Source of the DNA: Oxalobacteraceae bacterium
Lineage (GTDB): Bacteria; Pseudomonadota; Gammaproteobacteria; Burkholderiales; Burkholderiaceae_D
Assembly: GCA_013284265.1 (NCBI GenBank)
Contig: JABTBR010000001.1
Location: 248,001 to 312,000, forward strand
Length of the DNA stretch: 64,000 bases
Direction of reading: 5' to 3'
Shown: one piece after another, positions 9,075-18,226 of the stretch
Position numbering within the stretch: the stretch's first letter is position 1
Layout of the letters: every line of letters begins with the position of its first letter
The notes under the pieces: model-generated
Told to the model about the DNA's origin: nothing
The model's database searches: none
The model's input: only the letters and a program-made list of their open reading frames with translations
Program-made: the position numbers and the translations under genes

Positions 9075-11171
9075 TCAGAACTTCAGGTTGGCCGACACAT
9101 ACGCGGAGCGGCGATCGCCGGGGGAGTGACGGGTCTGGTCATTGATCCAGACATACTCATAGTAGCGGTCGGCCAGGTTCTTCAGCTGCAAGTCCAGCGT
9201 CAGGGCAGGCGTCAGCTGGTGGCTGGCGCTGGCGTTGAGCAGGACAAAGCCGCCGAACTTGGGGCCGGTATTGTTTGAAGTCAGGAAATAGTCGCCCTGG
9301 GCGTTGCCCCAGAGGGATAATTTCAAGGCGGGCGTGGCCTGGAAAGCGGCGCCGGCCAGCGCGACGTGGCGCGGCACATGGTCGATTTCCTTGCCGGCGG
9401 TGGCGGGCGCGCCGGGATCGGGGCGGACGATGGTGGCCTGCTGCCATGACCAGGCCAGCCAGATACTGCCGCGTTTGCCCACGCGCGCATCGAGCTGCAC
9501 ATCGGCACCCCGGCGGCGTGTCGCGCCGACGTTGTCGAAGTCACCGCTGGGGTCGTTCAGGCGCCGCTTGACTTCCCCCGAGGCGCGCTGCTGCCAGACG
9601 CTGAGGCGGCTATCGAGCCAGTGCGCCGGCGTCAGTTTGAGGCCGGATTCCCAGCCCTCGTTGATCGACGGCCGCAGCGCCGTGCGCGTGGATTGGAAGG
9701 CGGCGGCGCCGCTGCCGACCTGGAAGCTGCGGCCCCAGTTGGCGTACACGCTGGCGCCCGGCAGCGCCGCATACAGGATGCTGAACTTGGGCTGCCTGAT
9801 CAAGCCATAGTCCTGAATAGGATAGCTCAGGCCTTTGGACGGGTCGCTGAAGTCGCCGGCGATCTTGTCCACGCGCAAGCCGGGAACGATCTTCAGCGAT
9901 TCGACCGGCTTGATCACCGCCTGCGCATAGGCGCCCAGGGTGTTGAAGGTGAAGTGATGGTCGCGCGTGCTGCTCACGCGCTGCTGGTCGACGCTGTTGT
10001 AGCGCGGACTGTGGTCGCGCTGGCGCTCGGCGGCGACCCCGCCTTCGAGGGAAAAGCTCTTCAGGCCGCTGAGCGCTGCCAGTTGCGGCCGGTAGCTCAG
10101 GCTGCCGAGCACGCCGGCATGCTTTTCGTCATAGGCCCGCTCCTGTTGTGATGCGGTGGGCGAAAAGCGCAGCCAGCGCTGGTCCTTGATCGCGTTCAGA
10201 TAGGCGCTGGCGGACAGCGACAGTTGCGCCCCTAGCTCGCTGTCCAGATGCAGGCTGAGCTGGCTGAGCTGGCGCTTGCCGCCATCGGACTGGGCGTAGC
10301 GATAGGATGCCGTCGGATTGCTGCGCGCGTCGGCGGCCGTCAGATAGCCGGGTTCCTGCGCTGTGGCTTCGGCGTGGCGGGCGCTCAGGCCGAGACGCCA
10401 ACGCCCATCGTCGCTGCGGTAGCGCCATTTGGCGGCGACAGTCAGGCCGTCGCTGCGGGAGTGGTCGCGGTAGCCGCCGCTGCTCTGGTAGCCGAAGGCA
10501 TAGTTCTGCGACCAGTTGCCATCCTCGATGCCCTTGATCAGCTGAAACTGGCGGGTATCGAAACTGCCATAGCTCAGCCTTGCATCGCCCTCGTTGCCGC
10601 CGCCGCGGGTGACGATATTGACGTTGCCGGCGATATTGTGCAGGCCGTAGCGCGGATCGTTGGTGCCGCGCACGACTTCGATGCGCTCGATCTCGAGCGG
10701 CAGGAGGGCGCCGATCAGGGGCATGCCGCCAGCGTTGTCATTGGCCGGAATGCCATCGATGAGCAGCTTGACGGCATTGACCTCGCCTTCGCCATTGAAG
10801 CCGCGGAAGGATAATTTGCCCGATTCGTTGCCTTGCCGAAAAGGCGTCAGCATGACGCCAGGTGCGCGGGCAAACAATTCCCAGGCGCTCTTGACCTGCT
10901 GCCCGGCCAGCAGCCCGGCGCCGACGATGTCGACCGAGCTCAGTACGCTGCGGGTGGATAGCGGGCCGATGCGCTTACCGCTGATTTCAACCGTCCCCAA
11001 GTTAAGCGCCGGATCAGCGCCGGGTTCGGTTTGTGCACCGGCCGGCAGCGCGCAGGCCAGGCCGATCAGGCCGGCCATGCGGGCGAAGGCCGGCAACCTC
11101 GCTTGCGGCGCGGCAGCGCCAGGCGCGTGCTTGCGGCAGGCCGTCCTATGCTTTCCGATCAATGGCTGCAT
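9075..11171 (-). CDS. TonB-dependent outer-membrane receptor
   Basis: 698 residues. After an N-terminal export signal (the hydrophobic MAGLIGLACALPAGAQ near residue 33) comes the plug domain: APGVMLTPFRQGNESGKLSFRGFNGEGEVNAVKLLIDG in blocks around residues 105-145, then IERIEVVRG. A beta-barrel follows, ending in the required C-terminal aromatic residue (SANLKF). The start may lie further in, since about 30 residues precede the hydrophobic core. The substrate is not evident; siderophore or cobalamin are the usual guesses. A 13-bp palindrome TTTCCACTGGAAA at 11212-11224 lies in its upstream region. Confidence 0.9.
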   Translation of the reverse strand: MQPLIGKHRTACRKHAPGAAAPQARLPAFARMAGLIGLACALPAGAQTEPGADPALNLGTVEISGKRIGPLSTRSVLSSVDIVGAGLLAGQQVKSAWELFARAPGVMLTPFRQGNESGKLSFRGFNGEGEVNAVKLLIDGIPANDNAGGMPLIGALLPLEIERIEVVRGTNDPRYGLHNIAGNVNIVTRGGGNEGDARLSYGSFDTRQFQLIKGIEDGNWSQNYAFGYQSSGGYRDHSRSDGLTVAAKWRYRSDDGRWRLGLSARHAEATAQEPGYLTAADARSNPTASYRYAQSDGGKRQLSQLSLHLDSELGAQLSLSASAYLNAIKDQRWLRFSPTASQQERAYDEKHAGVLGSLSYRPQLAALSGLKSFSLEGGVAAERQRDHSPRYNSVDQQRVSSTRDHHFTFNTLGAYAQAVIKPVESLKIVPGLRVDKIAGDFSDPSKGLSYPIQDYGLIRQPKFSILYAALPGASVYANWGRSFQVGSGAAAFQSTRTALRPSINEGWESGLKLTPAHWLDSRLSVWQQRASGEVKRRLNDPSGDFDNVGATRRRGADVQLDARVGKRGSIWLAWSWQQATIVRPDPGAPATAGKEIDHVPRHVALAGAAFQATPALKLSLWGNAQGDYFLTSNNTGPKFGGFVLLNASASHQLTPALTLDLQLKNLADRYYEYVWINDQTRHSPGDRRSAYVSANLKF

Positions 11172-11250
11172 GGGGAAGTGATGAGTGCGGAGAATTCTTA
11201 CAGCATACTATTTTCCACTGGAAACAGGCTCGATTTGCGCGCCGGCGCAA

Positions 11251-11281
11251 CAAAAAAGGCCAGCGCATCGCTGCGCCGGCC
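11251..11281 (-). terminator. Rho-independent terminator of the DUF899 gene
   Basis: On the minus strand GGCCGGCGCA-GCGA-TGCGCTGGCC (one mismatch) is followed by TTTTTT. It lies 24 bases after the DUF899 stop codon and upstream of the TonB-dependent receptor gene, separating the two units. Confidence 0.85.
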
Positions 11282-11304
11282 GCGATGTCCGCCGGGTGCG
11301 AGGG

Positions 11305-12009
11305 CTAGGCGGCCTTGTCGTAGCAGAGTTTTGGATACCAGTCCGTGCCGCGTCCGTCCGGCGTCAGATCCAGGATATTCCACAGTGGCGTGGGGTCGGG
11401 CGCGCCGCGCGCATCCTGGCCGGGGTCTTCGGTGCCACCGAGCTCGCTGGCCCAGAAGTGGTGCACTACGCCGTCGCGCTTGAGCCAGACATCGAGGGCA
11501 GGCCATTCGCTGCCGTCCGGCGCCAGGCCGCGATAGTCGCGTGCGAAATCGTCGCCGTCGGTGGCGTAGAACCGCAGATTGCGCCAGCCGCGCTCGCGCG
11601 CAAAAGCCAGTTGCCGCGCCACCGGCGAGCGCCCCAGCACGGCAAAGGCCACGCGCTGGCTGATGTCGCGCACCGGCGTATCGAGCGCACCCAAAAAAGC
11701 GGTGCACATCGGGCAGGGCCGTTCGCGCTGCGGTCCATACATCCAGAAGTAAGTTACCAGGGTAGTGTGCTTGCCGAATAGGTCGGCCAGGTGGACGGTC
11801 TTGCCGTTCTCGTCGAGAAAATCATAATCGGGCGGCTGGCCACCGGGCGGCAGTGTGCGGCGTTGGGCCGCCACTCGTTCGATATGCCGCCGCAACTCAA
11901 TTTCCTCGGCCAGCAGCGCGACGCGGGCGGTGCGGTAGGCGGCGCTATCATTGGGGTAGGGTTTGCTCGCCGCAGCGGCGAGTTCTTTGGCAGACTTCAA
12001 CTCAGGCAT
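11305..12009 (-). CDS. DUF899 thioredoxin-like protein
   Basis: 234 residues. The family pattern is clear: an N-terminal helix-rich part with RRTLPPGG, then YDFLDENGKTVHLADLFG, YFWMYGPQRERPCPMC and a C-terminal block DVWLKRDGVVHHFWASE. DUF899 proteins have a thioredoxin-like fold; here the CPMC motif could be redox-active. Function is not established. It is a single gene ended by its own terminator. Confidence 0.88.
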   Translation of the reverse strand: MPELKSAKELAAAASKPYPNDSAAYRTARVALLAEEIELRRHIERVAAQRRTLPPGGQPPDYDFLDENGKTVHLADLFGKHTTLVTYFWMYGPQRERPCPMCTAFLGALDTPVRDISQRVAFAVLGRSPVARQLAFARERGWRNLRFYATDGDDFARDYRGLAPDGSEWPALDVWLKRDGVVHHFWASELGGTEDPGQDARGAPDPTPLWNILDLTPDGRGTDWYPKLCYDKAA

Positions 12010-12113
12010 GGCATTCTCCCAATAGCGTGGCGTGAACCGCCACGCTACGCCACCTGTATAAATCGACCGTGCGCCAGTCCACTTACGAAAGGGATCTTCG
12101 ATAATTGCTTTGT

Positions 12114-12422
12114 TCAGAGCGAAATCATGCTGGCGGAGAGATCGCGCCGTTCATGCAAGACGCGCAGCACACTGAGCACTTCACCGTCAATGCGGTAAAA
12201 CACCAGGAAGGGGAAGTGATCGAGGTGCCAGGTTCGCAATGCGCTATCGGGCAAAAGGTGGGCATATCGACGGGAGCCTATGGCGGGTTCGAAGCACAAG
12301 TCGTCCAGGCTTGCTTCGACCTCGGCCAGGAAGCGTTCCGCCAGCGAGGGGGCAATGCTGGAGTAATAATTGGCGATGTCCTGTAAATCGGATTCGGCGG
12401 CTGAGCCAAGGTCGAATTCCAC
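12114..12422 (-). CDS. RelE/ParE family toxin
   Basis: 102 residues. The fold pattern ESDLQDIANYYSSIAPSLA, RFLAEVEASLDDL, then FPFLVFYRIDGEVLSVLRVLHERRD is that of ParE/RelE toxins. ParE members poison gyrase and RelE members cut mRNA; the final HERRD is closer to ParE. It starts six bases after the antitoxin stop codon, in the usual antitoxin-first order. Confidence 0.85.
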   Translation of the reverse strand: MEFDLGSAAESDLQDIANYYSSIAPSLAERFLAEVEASLDDLCFEPAIGSRRYAHLLPDSALRTWHLDHFPFLVFYRIDGEVLSVLRVLHERRDLSASMISL

Positions 12423-12428
12423 AGGGTT

Positions 12429-12623
12429 TTAGCGCTTGGTGGCTAGCTTGCTGCGTAATTCCTTGATCAACTCTGCAACGGTGGTTCGCTTTGCAGGGCC
12501 ACTGTTGATCCCTTCCATGACGAGTTCATACAGCCGGCGCTCCGCTTCGTTTTGCGGGCCGGTCGCATTGACGTCGCGGGGCATCAGATACTTGCGCGAA
12601 GGAGGTGTGGAGGGAGCAGACAT
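12429..12623 (-). CDS. ParD-like antitoxin
   Basis: 64 residues, acidic-to-basic, with the helix-rich C-terminal half ending TTVAELIKELRSKLATKR. It sits directly upstream of the ParE-like toxin gene with a six-base gap. Assignment rests on size, position and operon order more than on a clear DNA-binding motif, so it is inferred. The pair probably autoregulates its promoter. Confidence 0.7.
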   Translation of the reverse strand: MSAPSTPPSRKYLMPRDVNATGPQNEAERRLYELVMEGINSGPAKRTTVAELIKELRSKLATKR

Positions 12624-12727
12624 AGGCCGATTATATGCCCTTCTTTGAGGCGAGGGAACAATCCGCTGATGCGCGATGCCACGTCGTCATGTGGTTTGTC
12701 GCACCGCAAAGGATGGTCGGAAGTCGC

Positions 12728-12766
12728 AAAAAAAACGGCCACCAGATCGCTCTGGTGGCCGCTTTT
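12728..12766 (-). terminator. Rho-independent terminator of the helicase gene
   Basis: Minus strand: CGGCCACCAGAGC-GA-TCTGGTGGCCG-type stem (12736-12761), an almost perfect hairpin, followed by eight T residues. It lies just after the helicase stop codon. Confidence 0.9.
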
Positions 12767-12797
12767 ACTTAAGGCTGACTAGCAGTTTGGGGATCGA

Positions 12798-14201
12798 TTA
12801 ACGATCGCCGTAGCTGCGGCGTGCGCCGTCGGTGCTGCGTGGGTTGCTGCCCTTGTAGCCGCCGCCGGTGGTCGCGCCTTCTTTGCGCGGTGCACCTGGC
12901 TTGCTGAAGGTGCGCTGGCCTGGCTTGGCGCCGGTGCGGTTGTCGCCCGGTTTCCAGCCGCCTGGACGCGAGGTCGAACGCGCTGCCGAAGCAGTTTTCT
13001 TAGGCTCGTAGCCTTCGATGACGTTGACCGGAATCAGCTGCTTGGTGAAACGTTCGATACGCTTGACGTTCATGCCTTCAGCGTGGTTCACCAGCGAGAT
13101 CGCCAGACCATCGCGGCCGGCACGGCCGGTACGGCCAATGCGGTGCACGTAGTCTTCAGGGAACTTCGGCAGATCGTAGTTGAACACGTGGGTGATCGTT
13201 GGAACGTCGATACCGCGGGCGGCGACGTCGGTGGCGATCAGGATCTTCACCTGGCCGCGGCGCAGGCTGTCCAGGGTGCGGTTACGCGCGCCCTGGTGCA
13301 TGTCGCCGTGCAGCGCCGCTGCCGAGAAACCGGCGATGTTCAGACGGTCGGCGATGGTGTCGGCGTCACGCTTGGTGGCGGTAAACACCACAGCCTGGTC
13401 GAGCGACTCGTCGCGCAGCAGGTGATCCAGCAGGCGGTTCTTGTGCGACAGATCGTCGACGAAGTGGACGCGCTGGGTGATGTTTTCGTGCTTGTTGGCG
13501 GCGCTGACCACCTGGATGATCTGCGGGTCCTTGGTGATGCGGCGGGCCATATTGCCGACCACGCCATCGAGGGTTGCCGAGAACAGCATGGTCTGGCGGG
13601 TGCTTGGGGTCGCGTCGACGATTTTTTCGATGTCGTCGATGAAGCCCATGTCCAGCATGCGGTCGGCTTCGTCCAGCACCAGGATTTCCAGTTGCGAGAA
13701 ATCGATCTTGCCCGATTCCATGTGGTCGATCAGACGGCCTGGGGTCGCGACCAGAATCTCGGGATTCTTGGCCAGCAGTTGCATCTGTTTAGGGTAAGGC
13801 ATGCCGCCCAGGATGGAGACGGCTTTCAGACGGCGCAGGTTGACGCTGTACTTGTCGGTATTGGTGGTAACTTGCAGGGCCAGTTCGCGGGTCGGGGTCA
13901 ACACCAGCATTTTTGGCTGGGCAGCCTTGAAACGTGGACGCTCGCCGCGCGCACGGGCAGCTTGCATTTCCTGGTTTGCAGTTTTGGCGGCGGCGGTAGG
14001 TTCCATTTCCGCCAGACGGTGCAGCGACGGCAGCATGAATGCTGCGGTCTTGCCGGAACCGGTTTGCGAGGAGACCAACAAGTCCTTGCCTGCGATCGCG
14101 GCAGGCACAGCCTGCTCTTGAACTGGCGTCGGCTTGGTGTAGCCGGCGTCGACGAGGGCTTTAATCAGGGACGTGTTGAGACCAAGTGCTTCAAATGTCA
14201 T
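12798..14201 (-). CDS. rhlE: DEAD-box ATP-dependent RNA helicase, RhlE type
   Basis: 467 residues. All DEAD-box motifs are visible: Q motif FEALGLNTSLIKALVDAGYTKPTPVQEQ (in blocks), SQTGSGKT, PTRELALQV, VATPGRLIDH, VLDEADRMLDMGF, FSATL, and in the second RecA-like domain ATDVAARGIDVPTI and HRIGRTGRAG. The C-terminal tail of about 75 residues is basic and Gly/Arg/Lys-rich, typical of RhlE. Such helicases unwind short RNA duplexes in ribosome assembly and RNA decay, often in the cold. The 5' region is unusually long (see 14202-14562). Confidence 0.92.
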   Translation of the reverse strand: MTFEALGLNTSLIKALVDAGYTKPTPVQEQAVPAAIAGKDLLVSSQTGSGKTAAFMLPSLHRLAEMEPTAAAKTANQEMQAARARGERPRFKAAQPKMLVLTPTRELALQVTTNTDKYSVNLRRLKAVSILGGMPYPKQMQLLAKNPEILVATPGRLIDHMESGKIDFSQLEILVLDEADRMLDMGFIDDIEKIVDATPSTRQTMLFSATLDGVVGNMARRITKDPQIIQVVSAANKHENITQRVHFVDDLSHKNRLLDHLLRDESLDQAVVFTATKRDADTIADRLNIAGFSAAALHGDMHQGARNRTLDSLRRGQVKILIATDVAARGIDVPTITHVFNYDLPKFPEDYVHRIGRTGRAGRDGLAISLVNHAEGMNVKRIERFTKQLIPVNVIEGYEPKKTASAARSTSRPGGWKPGDNRTGAKPGQRTFSKPGAPRKEGATTGGGYKGSNPRSTDGARRSYGDR

Positions 14202-14562
14202 GCTTTTCTTTCGTAAAAATCAGCGTTCATGCAAAAACGCAGAACGCAAAATAGCAACGCCAACCAGAACGAAATGACTCAATCAAGATAGAAAGAAATT
14301 TCGGCACAAAAGCTTTGCGCCGGGACGGTGTCAGGTGCGACACACAAGGCGGGAGGGCTTTAGAAGCAACATCCGTGGGATGTGCTAAGGCTTGCGAAGC
14401 TGCTAATTGTAATTATTTTGGGACTGCAGAAAACTATCGCTTTTTGTTTCTTGCGAAAACGTATTGCAGCGCACAAACAGAATGATACCGTATTTTCGGC
14501 TTTCCTGCACGGCTAAATTGGGGTTTTCCCTAGCAGGATGTCAATTTTGCCGAATGGGGAAG
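14202..14562 (-). other. 361-base gene-free region: helicase promoter and long leader
   Basis: No convincing coding frame. On the minus strand this is the 5' side of the helicase gene. It holds short inverted repeats: GCGTT...AACGC at 14223-14240 next to the start codon, and AGC-A-ACATCC / GGATGT-GCT at 14365-14386. AT content is higher than in the flanks. Long structured leaders are known for several cold-induced helicase genes; that role here is inference. Confidence 0.5.
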
Positions 14563-14590
14563 GCAAAAAAGCGCCGCGAGGGCGCTTTTC
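14563..14590 (-). terminator. Rho-independent terminator of fabI
   Basis: AAAAGCGCC-GCGAG-GGCGCTTTT hairpin. On the minus strand it ends in TTTTTT and lies about 50 bases after the fabI stop. Confidence 0.85.
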
Positions 14591-14642
14591 TTTGGCGGCG
14601 GAAATTGGCCGCTGAGCGGCCAGACCCGGGCCGCCGCGGTGC

Positions 14643-15434
14643 TTACGCGTAATCTTCCGCGTTCAAGCCCATCACGTGCGAGAAGCCGCCATCGACGTAG
14701 GTGATTTCGCCGGTGATGCCCGAGGCCAGGTCCGACAGCATGAAGGCGGCGGTATTGCCCACTTCTTCGATGGTGACGTTGCGGCGCAGCGGGGCGTGCG
14801 AGGAAGCGAAGCCGAGCAGTTTGCCGAAGTCCTTGATGCCGGACGCGGCCAGGGTCTTGATCGGGCCGGCCGAGATGCCGTTGGCGCGGATGCCCATCTT
14901 GCCCAGGTTTTCCGCCAGGTAGCGTACCGACGCTTCCAGCGAAGCCTTGGCCAGGCCCATGGTGTTGTAGTAAGGAATCGCACGGATCGCGCCCAGGTAG
15001 GACAGGGTCAGCAGCGAGGAACCTTCCTTGAGCAGCGGCAGCGCGGCCTTGGCCATGGCCGGGAAGCTGTAGGCCGAGATATCGTGGGCGATGCGGAAGT
15101 TTTCGCGGGTCAGGCCGTCGAGGAAGTCGCCGGCGATCGCTTCGCGCGGCGCGAAGCCGATCGCGTGCACCAGGCCGTCGAGCTGGGTCCACTCTTTGCC
15201 CAGGTCGGCGAACAGGGCATTGATCTGTTCGTCGCTGGAGACGTCGCAATCGAACACCAGGCTGCTGTCGAATTCCTTGGCAAAATCGGTGATGCGGTCT
15301 TTGAAACGTTCACCGACATAGGTGAAAGCCAGTTCCGCGCCTTCGCGGTGGCAAGCCTTGGCGATGCCATAGGCGATGGAACGGTTCGACAGCAGGCCGG
15401 TGATGAGGATTTTTTTGCCTTGCAAGAAAGCCAT
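14643..15434 (-). CDS. fabI: enoyl-[acyl-carrier-protein] reductase (NADH)
   Basis: Last reduction step of each fatty-acid elongation cycle. 263 residues with the FabI-type Rossmann start [20 protein letters not shown], and the catalytic residues at the same numbers as in E. coli: Tyr146 (TLSYLG), Tyr156 (IPYYNTMG) and Lys163 (LAKAS). The start at 15434 opens directly on the family N-terminus MAFLQGKK; the open frame upstream is not coding. It is the target class of triclosan and isoniazid-type inhibitors. Confidence 0.97.
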   Translation of the reverse strand: MAFLQGKKILITGLLSNRSIAYGIAKACHREGAELAFTYVGERFKDRITDFAKEFDSSLVFDCDVSSDEQINALFADLGKEWTQLDGLVHAIGFAPREAIAGDFLDGLTRENFRIAHDISAYSFPAMAKAALPLLKEGSSLLTLSYLGAIRAIPYYNTMGLAKASLEASVRYLAENLGKMGIRANGISAGPIKTLAASGIKDFGKLLGFASSHAPLRRNVTIEEVGNTAAFMLSDLASGITGEITYVDGGFSHVMGLNAEDYA

Positions 15435-15651
15435 AGTGACTCCGATTACTACGGCGGCCCTGTCACGCACACTTGCGGCGAACGGGGCAGCAGTAAGGTT
15501 ATTGGTGAGTGGTCGCGCCTGTTGCCCGCCCGCGCAAGGCAGGTGGGGAAGGTCAGTGAGGGCTGGACCAGGCGACCGCAGACCGAGATTGTAGGGCGTG
15601 TGGGCCGCGACTGCAACTTTTTGGTCGCAGCGCCGGCCCCGGCGGGATGCT

Positions 15652-17037
15652 TTAGTCGTCTTTGCGCTGACGCGATTTGGCGTGCGCCGCATGGCGCGGC
15701 ACGCGCGCCTTGACCAGCTTGACGGGTGCGTCGTCATCGCTGGCCTTGCTGCCCTTGGCCAGTTTATAGCCCTTGGCCGAGCGCTTGCCGCCACGGTCGG
15801 CCTCGTAGGCCACGGTGGCGTTGTCGGCCACTTCGGGCGCGATGTCGACATTGGCCGAGGTGGACATGCGCGGCACCAGGATGGTGGAGCCGGCCACCAG
15901 CACGGTTTTTTGTGGAATGTTGTTGGCCTGGCGTAGCACTTCCGGCGTGGTATGGAACTTCGAGGCCAGGGTTTCGATGCGTTCGCGCGCCGTGGTGATC
16001 TTGTGCGTGGTCCAGGTCGACAGGGCATGGCCCCATTGCGCCAGATTCAGGTGGAATTTCTCGGCGTTTTCCTGCGGCAGCAAAATCTTGGTCTTGTCGT
16101 TGCCGGTGATCACAGGGCGGTTGAACTGGGGATTCAGGGCCTTGAATTCGTCGACCGACAGTTCGGCCAGCTGGGCGGCGATGGTCAGGTCGATATCGCT
16201 GGTCTTGTCGACGGCGGTAAAGTAGGGCTGATTATCGATCAGCGGCAGGTTCAGGCCGTACTGGGCCGGATTGGCGATGATGTTCTTGACCGCCTGCAGC
16301 TTCGGCACATAGTTGCGCGTCTCGGCCGGCATCAGCTCGGCCAGGCTTTCGAAGTCGGTCGGCTTGCCGGCCGCCTGATTGCGCTTGATGGCTTTCTGTA
16401 CCGAGCCTTCGCCCCAGTTGTAGGCGGCCAGCGCCAGTTGCCAGTCGCCGAACATATCATAGAGGCGCTGCAGATAGCTCAGGGCGGCGTCGGTCGAGGC
16501 GATCACGCCGCGGCGGTCATCCTTGAACACACTCTGTTTCAGGTTGTAGTCGCGCCCGGTGCCGGGCACGAACTGCCACATGCCGGCCGCGTTGGCGCTC
16601 GACAGGGCTTGCGGATTGAAGGCCGACTCGATGAAGGGCAGCAAGGCCAGTTCGGTCGGCATATTGCGCTTTTCCAGCTCGGTGACGACGTGGAACAGGT
16701 AGCGCGAGGCGCGCGCGGTGGTGCGGGCGATATAGTCGGGACGGCTGCTGTACCAGGTGGTGTGCTTGGCGACGAGGGCGTTGTCGAGGTCGGGAATGGC
16801 GTAACCGGTGCGGATGCGGCCCCAGACGTCGGTTTCCTTCAGGTCGTCGGGGGTGGACTTGCTGGCCTTGTCGGCCTTGGCGCTGAGCGAGGAGTCGGCA
16901 GTCAGTGCCTTGCCGGCCACCGAGTTTGCGGCTGGCAATAGCGGCAGCCCTGTCGCGGCATCGGCGGCCTGGCTGGGTGCCTGGGCCAGTAGCAGCATCG
17001 CTGCCAGAAGCGCGGAAGTCTTAAAGGTTGCTTGCAT
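15652..17037 (-). CDS. mltD: membrane-bound lytic murein transglycosylase D-like
   Basis: Cleaves peptidoglycan glycan strands. 461 residues from the chosen ATG, which gives a signal peptide ending APSQA. The lysozyme-like SLT domain has the catalytic glutamate in [10 protein letters not shown], then [17 protein letters not shown] and [11 protein letters not shown]. The C-terminal half has weak LysM-like repeats (such as [17 protein letters not shown]) and a basic tail. Unlike E. coli MltD no lipobox cysteine is present, so it may be periplasmic. The frame is open upstream, but the added residues do not look like an export signal. Confidence 0.9.
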   Translation of the reverse strand: MQATFKTSALLAAMLLLAQAPSQAADAATGLPLLPAANSVAGKALTADSSLSAKADKASKSTPDDLKETDVWGRIRTGYAIPDLDNALVAKHTTWYSSRPDYIARTTARASRYLFHVVTELEKRNMPTELALLPFIESAFNPQALSSANAAGMWQFVPGTGRDYNLKQSVFKDDRRGVIASTDAALSYLQRLYDMFGDWQLALAAYNWGEGSVQKAIKRNQAAGKPTDFESLAELMPAETRNYVPKLQAVKNIIANPAQYGLNLPLIDNQPYFTAVDKTSDIDLTIAAQLAELSVDEFKALNPQFNRPVITGNDKTKILLPQENAEKFHLNLAQWGHALSTWTTHKITTARERIETLASKFHTTPEVLRQANNIPQKTVLVAGSTILVPRMSTSANVDIAPEVADNATVAYEADRGGKRSAKGYKLAKGSKASDDDAPVKLVKARVPRHAAHAKSRQRKDD

Positions 17038-17383
17038 AGTATTCCATTGTTGTCGACGTAGAAACATCGATCGGACCATGAATAAACGTGGAGTGTACGT
17101 AGGGTCGATTGCCTGAGTCAAGAAATATGTCGGCAGTATGAGCTTTCCCGGCCGAATTTCCGTGTTCCATTCCGTTTGGCAATAATTCTTCGAAAATAAG
17201 AAGACATAGACGGACGTTGCGGTAAAAAACCGGTTTGCATGCCGCCTGGCTGCGCGGCGTTCGCATCGAAGTGGGCGCGGGTGCGCCGATTTCAAGGCCG
17301 CAATTGCGGTCCCGGCGGGCCGGACGGGTACAATTCGGGTATTTTGCGGCCCCGCCGTCTGACTCTGTTATCAAGGAATTACT
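17038..17383 (+). promoter_or_regulatory. 346-base divergent spacer between mltD and the DUF1415 gene
   Basis: No gene seen. The right part holds a TACAAT -10 at 17329-17334 followed by TCGGGT, giving a leader of about 43 bases to the DUF1415 gene. AAGGA lies seven bases before its ATG. The left part, AT-rich around 17090-17230, should hold the mltD promoter, but I see no clear -35/-10 pair. Confidence 0.4.
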
Positions 17384-17944
17384 ATGAGCACCCCCGCCAC
17401 GGACCACGCTGCCGTTATCGGCGCGACCGAAGCCTGGATGGAAAAGGCCGTCATTGGCCTGAACCTGTGCCCCTTCGCCAAGGCCGTCCACGTGAAACAG
17501 CAGATCCGCTATGTGGTGTCGGAAGCCGAGACGCCGGAAGAGCTGCTGGGCCTGCTGATGGACGAGCTGCAATTCCTGGCCGACGCCGACCCGGACAAGG
17601 TCGACACCACCCTGATCATCCACCCGAATGTGCTGGCCGATTTCGAGGACTATAACGAATTCCTCGACGTGGCCGATGCCGCGCTGGAAGACTTGCAACT
17701 CGATGGGGAATTGCAGGTGGCCAGTTTCCATCCGCAATACCAGTTCGCCGATACCCATGCCAACGATATCGAGAACTACACCAACCGCTCGCCGTATCCG
17801 ACTCTGCATCTGCTGCGCGAAGACAGCGTGGAGCGTGCCGTCGAGGCCTTCCCGGAAGCGGCCGATATTTTTGAGAAGAACATCGAAACCTTGCGCAAGC
17901 TGGGCCACGATGGCTGGGACAAGCTGATGCAGGTGAAGGATTAA
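17384..17944 (+). CDS. DUF1415 family protein
   Basis: 186 residues. The opening WMEKAVIGLNLCPFAKAVH and the later VASFHPQYQFADT and YTNRSPYPTLHLLRE are the hallmark of DUF1415, a proteobacterial family of unknown function with one conserved Cys near the N-terminus (LNLCPFA). AAGGA precedes the ATG. The next gene starts one base after the stop codon, so they form an operon. Confidence 0.9.
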   Translation: MSTPATDHAAVIGATEAWMEKAVIGLNLCPFAKAVHVKQQIRYVVSEAETPEELLGLLMDELQFLADADPDKVDTTLIIHPNVLADFEDYNEFLDVADAALEDLQLDGELQVASFHPQYQFADTHANDIENYTNRSPYPTLHLLREDSVERAVEAFPEAADIFEKNIETLRKLGHDGWDKLMQVKD

Positions 17945-17945
17945 G

Positions 17946-18170
17946 ATGGCTGCGTTGCAGGACAATCCGCCGGACATCGCGCCGGAAAAATTACCCGAGC
18001 GGGCCGACACGCCCTGCGTGGCCGTGTGCTCGACCACCTTCGATGAGATCTGCCGCGGTTGCGGCCGCTCGGTGGTCGAAGTGGCGCACTGGGTGTCGAT
18101 GACGCCGGCACAGAAGGAAGTGGTGTGGGTGCGCATCCTGGCGCAGGGCTATCCGCGCCGCAATACCTGA
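17946..18170 (+). CDS. DUF1289 small cysteine-rich protein
   Basis: 74 residues with the signature PCVAVCSTTFDEICRGCGRS, giving four cysteines (C-x3-C, then C-x2-C), followed by W-V-x-M and the basic end. DUF1289 proteins probably bind a metal or iron-sulfur centre, but the role is unknown. It is translationally close to the DUF1415 gene (ATG two bases after its stop codon) and ended by a strong terminator. Confidence 0.9.
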   Translation: MAALQDNPPDIAPEKLPERADTPCVAVCSTTFDEICRGCGRSVVEVAHWVSMTPAQKEVVWVRILAQGYPRRNT

Positions 18171-18208
18171 TAAATAAACAAGGGCGCCTCGGCGCCCTTG
18201 TTTATTTA
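18171..18208. terminator. bidirectional terminator, perfect 18-bp hairpin
   Basis: Two 18-base arms, starting TAAATAAACAAGGG, are perfect reverse complements separated by a 2-base loop (TC). Both ends carry A/T runs, so it can end transcription from DUF1289 on the plus strand and DUF1993 on the minus strand, which converge here. Confidence 0.92.
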
Positions 18209-18226
18209 CTGCGCTACTGATGCGTA

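Noticed and set aside
11212..11224. TTTCCACTGGAAA as a Fur box for the TonB-dependent receptor
   Set aside because: It is a good palindrome but does not resemble the GATAAT-based Fur consensus. It may be an operator for something else.
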